This document shows positions 1-5,184 of a stretch of DNA of 5,184 nt, piece after piece. The notes under the pieces were generated by a model that made no database searches, was not told the DNA's origin, and saw nothing but the letters and a program-made list of their open reading frames with translations. The DNA is from an uncultured Bacteroidales bacterium (GTDB lineage: Bacteria; Bacteroidota; Bacteroidia; Bacteroidales; Muribaculaceae): assembly GCA_947175585.1 (NCBI GenBank), contig CAMWNL010000164.1, forward strand, positions 1-5,184, given 5' to 3'. Both the position numbers and the translations under genes were made by a program. Position 1 is the stretch's first letter; each line of letters opens with the position of its first letter.

Positions 1-22
1 GTGTAATATCGCTCATATTCAG

Positions 23-544
23 TCAAAAGTATTTTTGATTAAGATTAGAGAGTAATTCTTTTGTCAATTTGATACAGGCCGAGTCGGCTATCAGCGTGTC
101 ACAGCCGCAATAAGGGCAGATTGCCGTTACGCCATGCTCGGCAAAGTTCTCGACTTCCTCCGCCGCGAAGATACGTTGACAGCAGATACAGCCGCACTCT
201 TCGGCCGCTTTAATTTCGTCTGTGTTGTTTGAGGTGTGGAGATGGGCGTCACGCAACTTGTCATCGACCTTCTCAATACGGCCTTCGGCATTGACGGGAT
301 AACCTTTGGCGATGTAGCGGTCGGCGCGCAGCGTGAACTCGTAGCCACGATAGAGAAAGCGGACTGTCTCCGCGTCGCCGCCTGCGACTATCGTCGCCTG
401 AGCCACAGCGTCACAGTCCTTGTCAGTAAGGCGGAACGAGGCCACTTCGCCATAGCGCTCCACCATGTTGAAGAAATAATGCTTACGCGCACCCTTTTGT
501 GCCTCGAAAGTATATGTCCGAGAGTAATAAAACTTATTCATCAT
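23..544 (-). CDS. Hypothetical protein with C-terminal zinc-ribbon-like module
   Basis: A 173-residue soluble protein of unknown function. The C-terminal part (about residues 115-173) carries two Cys pairs, C119-I-C-C122 and C143-P-Y-C146, with extra cysteines at 117, 121 and 148. The segment AICPYCGCDTLIAD followed by an amphipathic helix ending in KYF resembles small bacterial proteins usually annotated only as 'cytoplasmic protein'; this likeness is from memory. The pairs probably bind one zinc ion. Residues 1-100 form a separate domain rich in aromatic and basic residues that I do not recognise; no signal peptide or membrane segment is visible. The start lies inside the end of the upstream gene: from the first ATG the overlap is 11 bp, and from the adjacent second ATG it is 8 bp. 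Translation is therefore probably coupled, and either Met could be used. Only 22 bases follow the stop, so no terminator can be judged. Confidence 0.88.
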   Translation of the reverse strand: MMNKFYYSRTYTFEAQKGARKHYFFNMVERYGEVASFRLTDKDCDAVAQATIVAGGDAETVRFLYRGYEFTLRADRYIAKGYPVNAEGRIEKVDDKLRDAHLHTSNNTDEIKAAEECGCICCQRIFAAEEVENFAEHGVTAICPYCGCDTLIADSACIKLTKELLSNLNQKYF

Positions 545-2261
545 CTACTGTTAATAAATTATTTATCTGCTGAGATAGGACGGCGATGCCTTCATCGGTG
601 TCAAGACGGAGATCGGGGATGTAGGTGACGGTGTTGAAGCGTCTGAGATGCTCATCTGTGATATGTGAGTCGATGGTATCAAGCGTAAACCACCAATAGA
701 CAGGCTTATCGCCACGCCGGATGTTAGCTCGCTCGGCCATCTGTCGCGCCATCGCCACCTCGATGCGGTTAAGATAATAAGTGAAGACCGGACTGTTGTT
801 ACCATCTTTACGCGACTGTAAGCGAGAGCGTGAATCACCAAGCACACGCTTCATACTCTCCCACACGGTCCAGTCAGGGTTTACGAATATACGAGGACAA
901 TTGATAACGCGTGCCGCTACCAGACAACCGGTTTCCAAAGTAACTACAAGGTCAAAGGGCTTGACCTTGCATCGGCGCTCAATGCCTGCGCGAGACTTCT
1001 CGAGCGACTCACCATGGACATAAACCGCCACATAATAGCCCATTCGTTTCAGGCAGTCATACAGTTCCTTGACATTCGGACTATTGTAAGGCATGAAATA
1101 GTCGGGGACAATCAGGATGCGCTTCTGCGGCGGTACGCTCGTCTTAATGCTCTCACATGCGCGGACTATCGCATCACGCAGCACGTTGAGCTCGCGACGG
1201 GTGTGGAGTCGTTCGAGAGGGAGGGTATAATCACACTCTGCAACTTTTAATTTATTACATGACTGTCCGTTAGACATAGGCACACCAAAGCGCAGTCCCA
1301 GAACGGTAAGGTCACCGAGCTTCACCGGCTCGATGAAGTCGCAGATTTTATTGAGATTAGAAATATCCCTATCCGGCAGATTTCTTATAGCCTCATAGAC
1401 TTCATCAAGGGGAAAAGTCAGCTTATCGTCAGCAAAATCACAGATAAATTTTGCCAAGCCGACGGTATCACCGTCAAGGTCGCGGTCAACCTCAGCCATG
1501 CGCGGATAGCGCTCCCAGAACTTCCCGATATAATCGGCAGAGGTTATCAGACCATAGCGTCGGAAGTATTTCCAGCGGCGTGTATGCTCGACTCCGCACG
1601 CAAGCACCGTCTCCATGAAACCGTCCTCATAGTCATGTTTATCAGCAAAGTATTGGCTTGACAAGTCGCGGTCAGCGTAATACTGCTTCTTCCACGGCCA
1701 GTCCGAGTAATACACCGGATTAATGAAGAGCACATCTTTATGCTTTATGCCTCCTGCGAGCATCGCCGACTTACCGAAAACGACTATCGCATCAGGCGCA
1801 CCCCACTCGTAATCAGTACACTCATCATTAATTCTCTCTGATAAATCATTTAAAAGCAAATCGATGTCAAAATCCTCCTCATCATTGAGAGAAAGCGTGT
1901 TATCTTCATCGCGTAGCGCCGGTTCATCTTGTTTGGGTGATATGCCGCGACACAATGACAGCTTTACGATGCGAGTCTCTCCGTCAGCCCAATGGTCACG
2001 CACTTCGTCAGTGCCATCCCATTTCAACCCGGAACACGTTGATAATTGCTCAAGCTTCCGTGCAGCAAGTTCTATAAGCTTGGCGTCCGTCAAATCCTCG
2101 CCATCATGCTCAGCGCTCACAATTGTCTGAAGATCCACTACTTTGACAGCATAACTACCGGCTGTCTCTATAGCCTTCTTAAGAGCTACCATCGCCTTGT
2201 CATCAGCATACCAACCGAAGTCAGGCACAATCATTATTTTTGTATTTGAAGATAAAATCAT
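534..2261 (-). CDS. Duplicated, degenerate alpha/beta-hydrolase-like protein
   Basis: A 575-residue predicted cytoplasmic protein built as two related halves. Each half opens with a hydrophobic strand and a VPD motif (KIMIVPDF at 8-15, RILIVPDY at 381-388), followed by a helix and a second strand. Each then has a buried strand and turn (PDAIVVFGKSAMLAGG at 156-171, FDLVVTLETGCLVAAR at 436-451) leading to an (I/V)NP motif (FINP 179-182, FVNP 459-462). The order strand, nucleophile-elbow-like turn, NP motif resembles small alpha/beta hydrolases of the YqiA/UPF0227 kind. The second half also has RKDG (484-487) and a late strand VYWWFTLD (521-528), both reminiscent of Bacteroidales members. Neither half has an intact GxSxG elbow, and no GxHR-like histidine motif is seen near 545-555, so catalysis by the usual triad is doubtful. 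Residues 110-150 are an acidic, probably flexible insertion. The gene starts 59 bp after the channel-like gene and overlaps the next one. Met10 is an alternative start but would cut into the first strand. The fold assignment is tentative. Confidence 0.9.
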   Translation of the reverse strand: MILSSNTKIMIVPDFGWYADDKAMVALKKAIETAGSYAVKVVDLQTIVSAEHDGEDLTDAKLIELAARKLEQLSTCSGLKWDGTDEVRDHWADGETRIVKLSLCRGISPKQDEPALRDEDNTLSLNDEEDFDIDLLLNDLSERINDECTDYEWGAPDAIVVFGKSAMLAGGIKHKDVLFINPVYYSDWPWKKQYYADRDLSSQYFADKHDYEDGFMETVLACGVEHTRRWKYFRRYGLITSADYIGKFWERYPRMAEVDRDLDGDTVGLAKFICDFADDKLTFPLDEVYEAIRNLPDRDISNLNKICDFIEPVKLGDLTVLGLRFGVPMSNGQSCNKLKVAECDYTLPLERLHTRRELNVLRDAIVRACESIKTSVPPQKRILIVPDYFMPYNSPNVKELYDCLKRMGYYVAVYVHGESLEKSRAGIERRCKVKPFDLVVTLETGCLVAARVINCPRIFVNPDWTVWESMKRVLGDSRSRLQSRKDGNNSPVFTYYLNRIEVAMARQMAERANIRRGDKPVYWWFTLDTIDSHITDEHLRRFNTVTYIPDLRLDTDEGIAVLSQQINNLLTVDDE

Positions 2262-2320
2262 AACGACCCAACTATAGTAACTCTCTCAGAAAAATTCAAA
2301 ATACTATACAGAAAAATTAT
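2262..2320. repeat. AT-rich gap with short direct and inverted repeats
   Basis: This 59-bp gap is the widest inside the putative operon. It contains a perfect 10-bp direct repeat, CAGAAAAATT, at 2287-2296 and 2309-2318 (period 22 bp). It also has a 7-bp inverted pair, TATAGTA at 2273-2279 and TACTATA at 2302-2308. A 22-bp period is about two helical turns, which would suit a regulator binding one face of DNA, but the short AT-rich words could be chance. No T-run-ended hairpin and no full Bacteroidales promoter match is visible on the minus strand. Confidence 0.35.
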
Positions 2321-3577
2321 TCAGTAGCCGAAGCCCGAGGACTTTAAAGATGGATCGGGAGTCGCATCGCGGTCCGGGGTGAGGATTGAGGCGATGTCAC
2401 GGGCGAGGGTATCGGCAATAGCTATATAGCGGTCGTCGAAGGCCGCGACAGCCCAGTCTACGCGGAGTGTAAAAGCGTTGCAGTCGCGTCCGGCGCCGAT
2501 GCGCATGGCTGCGTTTTTCTTACCCACCGGAAGGTAACGCGTGTCGCGTTCCGACCCGAGGCCATAGCTTGCGGCCATATCGGCCGATAACTTTTCGTAG
2601 AGTTCATCAAAACGCGGCCTGTCAATAACGGTCGACGTCCCGGCGTTGAGCTTGGGCTGGATAGCCGTGACGAAGTGGAAGGCTTCGGGATGTACCGAGT
2701 CAGCCGCGATGACAAACACCACCCATCCGCCACGAGCCACACGGAGGATGTCGTCGACATACCGCCGCTCGACAGCGGTCATGTCATCATCGACCAGATA
2801 GTAGCTGCGTGGCGCGTCGCTGTCCTCATCGCGCTCCTTACTGACGTAGTTGAAGCCACCGTAGAGCGCCGTGTAGTAGGCGAAGTTGCCCATCGCCACC
2901 TCACCTGCAGCCGACGGCGCCACTATCGTCACGGAGCTGCCGCGATCGATGCAGCAGCCATAGGCCGTTTGCCCCACGACCGGGATGGTCTCGATGACAA
3001 GGCGGTCGTGGGGATTACGGTCCGACGGCACGGCCGATGCCAGATTGCGCAGGCGGAATGAGTCGGAGTGACGCACGGCGTCGATAATATCCTTAGTATC
3101 AATTTCCTGTAAAACCTGTATGTCAACGGGCGACACATAGCGCGGCACGACGCGATATTTAGTATATCTGTCCTGCTTGCGGCGGAAAGCCTTCATCAGC
3201 CGACTCTTGTAGTCGTCGAGCTCGCGGCGGCGTTTGTCTTCGGCGATAGCGTCAGAGAACCCGCCACCCAACAGACCGGCCGGCACGGCGAAGATGGCGA
3301 TATTGACTATGGCGCACATTATCTTGAGCACACGTCCCCAGAAGGTGACGGGCGCATATTGCGCAAACTCGCCCGGATCCTCGATATAGCCCATAAACGA
3401 CCACAGCAGGGCATCCCAGTAGTTGCGGAACACCTCGGGCTGCGCCGAGTGCTCAACAAGATAGAGTAGCAGCGACAGAACGAGCGTAGCCGCCACAAGC
3501 ACCTGTAGCGACACCCCCATCTCATGGCGCGTCGACTTCACAGCACGCCAAAACAGTCGGAACGATGCAAATCTCAT
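2321..3577 (-). CDS. Two-TM ion-channel-like membrane protein with large cytoplasmic domain
   Basis: A 418-residue inner-membrane protein with the layout of a 2TM cation channel. A basic N-terminus (R7 to H18) precedes a first membrane helix at about 22-41. A pore-helix-like segment, FRNYWDALLWSF (50-61), leads into a loop. A second helix at about 82-107 follows an APVTFWGR lead-in and contains IFAVPAGLLGGGF, very like the inner helix of potassium and cyclic-nucleotide-gated channels. A strongly basic stretch (115-142) follows, which places the C-terminus inside. The filter position reads GYIEDPGEF rather than the T(V/I)G(Y/F)G of potassium channels, so ion selectivity cannot be assumed. Residues 145-400 form a soluble domain with blocks such as TAYGCCIDRGSSVTIVAP (204-221) and FNYVSKE (242-248). 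I recall similar full-length proteins annotated as ion transporter or ion channel in Bacteroidales, but cannot verify this. The gene starts 22 bp after the acidic-protein gene, suggesting co-transcription. Its GC content looks higher than that of the two upstream genes. Confidence 0.88.
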   Translation of the reverse strand: MRFASFRLFWRAVKSTRHEMGVSLQVLVAATLVLSLLLYLVEHSAQPEVFRNYWDALLWSFMGYIEDPGEFAQYAPVTFWGRVLKIMCAIVNIAIFAVPAGLLGGGFSDAIAEDKRRRELDDYKSRLMKAFRRKQDRYTKYRVVPRYVSPVDIQVLQEIDTKDIIDAVRHSDSFRLRNLASAVPSDRNPHDRLVIETIPVVGQTAYGCCIDRGSSVTIVAPSAAGEVAMGNFAYYTALYGGFNYVSKERDEDSDAPRSYYLVDDDMTAVERRYVDDILRVARGGWVVFVIAADSVHPEAFHFVTAIQPKLNAGTSTVIDRPRFDELYEKLSADMAASYGLGSERDTRYLPVGKKNAAMRIGAGRDCNAFTLRVDWAVAAFDDRYIAIADTLARDIASILTPDRDATPDPSLKSSGFGY

Positions 3578-3599
3578 AGACCCACGATGACGATAAAAA

Positions 3600-4382
3600 T
3601 CAGAGTTTTATTCCATGTTCTGATATCATCTTCTCAACCCAACCCTCGTCATCATCGTCAAGATTGGACCAGTCGGGATATGCCAGAACGTCTTTAACCG
3701 TCTTCTCTCCGTCGACCTCGCTGATTATGCGTACCAACGAATCCTGGAGTGGGAAGCTCTTCATTATCTCATCAGTTTCTTCTCCGTAAGCGTTGACGAT
3801 AAAATATGCCGCTTTACGGATTGTATCATTGTCGATATTACAATTATGGCACTCAACACCGGTCAGTATATCGATAACAGGTACGATGTTCTCCTCTTCC
3901 TCTTCGATCCACTCGTCGAGTGTCTCGATAGCCTGATTCATCAGTTGATCAACAGGCTTACCAAAGAGACAGATTGCCCGATAAGTGTCATTCTCGTCAT
4001 CGCGCATAAGGATGCAATCGGAATTATAGCTCTCCAATTCATATTTATGTTCAAGAACAGCCGCCGGAGTTAGCGGAGCTTCGAAACGTTTCAGACGAAT
4101 GATAAATATCGGTTTGGCACGGTTTTCAACCATCTCTTCGTCTTCCTCATCTTCCTCATCTTCGAGTTCTTCGTCGTCTTCTTCCTCTAATTCATTGAGG
4201 TCGATATTTTCTTCGAGTTCTTCAGTTTCCTCAGCCTCTTCTTCATAATCTTTATCTTTACGAGACTGAGGCATACCTAATTCCTCCTTGAGTTTTCGGA
4301 TAGAATCCAGGGACGACGATTCCTCAGCTTTCTGATCGGAATAAGAAGCGAATGCCGAACTTAATTTCTTAAAGATTCCCAT
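3600..4382 (-). CDS. Acidic-tract hypothetical protein
   Basis: A 260-residue protein of no family I recognise. Residues 1-45 are short, mixed-charge and likely helical. Residues 47-83 are an extreme acidic tract in which 28 of 37 positions are Glu or Asp. Residues 90-260 look like a folded, still acidic domain with alternating hydrophobic strands (PIFIIRL 91-97, CILM 123-126, AICLFG 136-141) and helices. A second run of five Glu lies at 160-164, and a lone CHNC motif at 178-181. There is no signal peptide or membrane helix, so a cytoplasmic location is likely. Acidic tracts of this kind can mimic nucleic acid, bind divalent cations or basic partners, or act as flexible linkers; nothing here decides between these. 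The gene is the first of the likely four-gene operon, 22 bp before the channel-like gene, whose basic post-membrane stretch could be a partner. The ATG at 4380-4382 is the only sensible start before the folded part. A weak promoter-like TAATTTTA lies 68 bp upstream. Confidence 0.87.
   Translation of the reverse strand: MGIFKKLSSAFASYSDQKAEESSSLDSIRKLKEELGMPQSRKDKDYEEEAEETEELEENIDLNELEEEDDEELEDEEDEEDEEMVENRAKPIFIIRLKRFEAPLTPAAVLEHKYELESYNSDCILMRDDENDTYRAICLFGKPVDQLMNQAIETLDEWIEEEEENIVPVIDILTGVECHNCNIDNDTIRKAAYFIVNAYGEETDEIMKSFPLQDSLVRIISEVDGEKTVKDVLAYPDWSNLDDDDEGWVEKMISEHGIKL
4134..4244 (-). repeat. Low-complexity GA-rich codon tract encoding Glu/Asp run
   Basis: On the coding strand this stretch is almost entirely GAA, GAG, GAT and GAC codons, including tandem copies of GAGGAAGAT-like units (seen on the plus strand as TCTTCCTCATCTTCCTCAT near 4139-4160). 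It encodes residues 47-83 of the acidic protein. Such near-repeats are prone to slippage, so the tract length may vary between strains while the frame is kept by trinucleotide units. Confidence 0.7.
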
Positions 4383-4479
4383 AAAATATTATTCGTTTAA
4401 GGTTTTAAAAAGTTTTGATAGTTTCGTATAAATTTCTTAACCATTCAGCGTAAAATTATCCTCTAATACGTTGATTAAC

Positions 4480-4565
4480 AATGTAGGTACACACCCCGAT
4501 GCGTCCACTTGCAATCAAAAATGCAGTGCTATTTACACGGACGCACCAGGGTGTGTCCCTACATT
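4480..4565. repeat. Long imperfect intergenic palindrome (MITE- or REP-like)
   Basis: Two 27-bp arms, 4480-4506 and 4539-4565, are inverted copies matching at 24 of 27 positions and enclose a 32-base spacer. The outer end of each arm is AATGTAGG and the inner end is TGCGTCC. In an RNA made from the minus strand, which is the direction of all genes here, two of the three mismatches (4497/4548 and 4499/4546) become G-U wobble pairs. That leaves 26 of 27 positions able to pair. The element begins 10 bp after the stop of the upstream gene, so it may act as a 3'-end hairpin for that transcript or separate it from the operon below. There is no U-run directly after the hairpin on the minus strand, so it is not a classical intrinsic terminator. 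The arm resembles dispersed palindromes I associate with Bacteroidales genomes; a non-autonomous mobile element is the likeliest origin. The remaining intergenic DNA (4383-4479 and 4566-4575) shows no gene. Confidence 0.75.
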
Positions 4566-4575
4566 TCGCTGAAAA

Positions 4576-5184
4576 TCAATTAGATTCATTCGCCGAATAG
4601 TTACTCATATTCATGTCAGCAGTCAGACATTCCATAATCTGCCCGATTGTAGCGTCTTCCTTGATAACGACATACTGATACCAGAAAGTTTCTCCATCGC
4701 TTTTCTTGCCATAAGAGCAATAATTGCGATTTCCTTCTCCACTTATAGGTGTGATGTCGAAAATTCCGGGATAAAGCAAATTCATCTCATTACGGAACTC
4801 TGCCCGTGTCCCTTTCAGAAAACCCTTGCTAATCTCTACAATTTTATCTTCAGGGATGTTACCAATTATGCACCGGCGATATTGCTTGCCTTGGATTTGG
4901 ATTCCTATCGCAAATTCATTAAAATGAATGAAGGTCTCGATTATAGACTGCTTATTTGTATATCCCATATTACAGTGAAGCCCTTTTTTGATATTGATTA
5001 TGTTCGCTATCTGGGCTGCACGCCATTTGTCTACGAGATCAGCAATGCGGAGATCGTTAAGTTCTTTAGACGGTACATAGAGATACTTGCTCCCGAGGCT
5101 GACATCCACACCTTTTATAATGGCAACCAGAGCCTCAACCATACCGATATAATCAATGATTATAGCTTTTTTATAATCATTTGT
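4576..5184 (-). CDS. Hypothetical protein, C-terminal part (5' end beyond window)
   Basis: The first ATG in the window (5140-5142) would give 188 residues. The frame stays open upstream to the window edge, adding at least 14 codons that read TNDYKKAIIIDYIG and run smoothly into MVEALVAIIKG. This looks like continuous protein, so the real start is probably outside and the Met at 5142 is likely internal. I do not recognise the family. Counting from that Met, residues 71-98 are strand-rich and basic (FIHFNEFAIGIQIQ, then QYRRCIIGNI), followed by a helix at about 99-120, a YPGIFDI segment at 124-130, and SYGKKSDGETFWYQYVVIKE at 143-162. A final helix and a polar tail, NMSNYSANESN, end the protein. 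No membrane helix is seen. Strand-rich blocks ending in a W-Y-basic region recall nuclease-like or immunity-type folds, but I see no catalytic motif and make no claim. The gene is AT-richer than the channel-like gene, and is separated from the operon by the palindrome. Confidence 0.82.
   Translation of the reverse strand, partial: TNDYKKAIIIDYIGMVEALVAIIKGVDVSLGSKYLYVPSKELNDLRIADLVDKWRAAQIANIINIKKGLHCNMGYTNKQSIIETFIHFNEFAIGIQIQGKQYRRCIIGNIPEDKIVEISKGFLKGTRAEFRNEMNLLYPGIFDITPISGEGNRNYCSYGKKSDGETFWYQYVVIKEDATIGQIMECLTADMNMSNYSANESN

Noticed and set aside
236..628. Plus-strand open frame of 130 codons
   Set aside because: It lies antisense to the zinc-ribbon gene and crosses into the end of the next gene. 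Its product lacks domain-like features and the minus-strand genes explain the same DNA with clear motifs.
563..847. Minus-strand frames inside larger genes (also near 127-348, 1547-1735, 2458-2760, 2929-3138 and 3319-3525)
   Set aside because: All are out-of-frame shadows fully inside longer genes, rich in Ser, Arg and Thr with no coherent secondary structure.
2301..2310. Possible TAnnTTTG promoter (minus strand GTATTTTG) before the pseudo-hydrolase gene
   Set aside because: The spacing between TA and TTTG is wrong by one base, so it is not a true match.
2675..3061. Plus-strand open frame of 128 codons inside the channel-like gene
   Set aside because: The product is a His/Arg/Ala/Val-rich sequence typical of antisense translation of GC-rich coding DNA, with no start signal or motif.
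2321..3577. Channel-like protein considered as a typical potassium channel with an RCK domain
   Set aside because: The filter signature TVGYG is absent and no GxGxxG nucleotide-binding motif is visible after the second helix.
4451..4458. Promoter-like TAATTTTA on the minus strand, 68 bp before the acidic-protein start
   Set aside because: It matches seven of eight positions of the Bacteroidales TAnnTTTG element but lacks the final G, and no convincing -33 TTTG lies at the right distance. In AT-rich DNA this is weak, so it is not listed as a promoter.
4480..4565. Palindrome considered as an intrinsic terminator or a CRISPR unit
   Set aside because: No U-tract follows the hairpin in either direction, and there is a single inverted pair, not regularly spaced direct repeats.

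Overview
The window looks like chromosomal DNA from a gut-type member of the Bacteroidales; Muribaculaceae or Bacteroides relatives are my best guess. The signs are short AT-rich gaps between genes of moderate to high GC, no strong Shine-Dalgarno sequences before the starts, Bacteroidales-like protein families, and a palindromic intergenic repeat whose arm (TGTAGGGACACACCC type) resembles repeats I associate with that order. No alignment was possible, so the taxonomy is inference.

All five convincing genes lie on the minus strand and are transcribed from right to left. In transcription order they are: (1) 4576 to the right edge, the C-terminal part of an unrecognised protein whose reading frame stays open to the window end; (2) an intergenic region of about 190 bp with a long imperfect palindrome (4480-4565); (3) 3600-4382, a 260-residue protein with an extreme Glu/Asp tract; (4) 2321-3577, a two-helix channel-like membrane protein with a large cytoplasmic domain; (5) 534-2261, a 575-residue protein that appears to hold two degenerate alpha/beta-hydrolase-like halves; (6) 23-544, a protein with a C-terminal zinc-ribbon-like module. 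Genes 3 to 6 are separated by 22 bp, 59 bp and an 11-bp overlap, so they are probably one operon.

How the four operon genes cooperate is not known to me. The set combines a membrane channel-like protein lacking the usual potassium-filter signature, a probable pseudo-hydrolase, an acidic protein and a small zinc-ribbon protein. It is a reasonable candidate for an uncharacterised envelope-linked sensing or stress cassette, but that is inference from gene order. There is no sign of CRISPR, a complete insertion sequence, tRNA, rRNA or phage genes. No stretch longer than about 200 bp lacks a gene.
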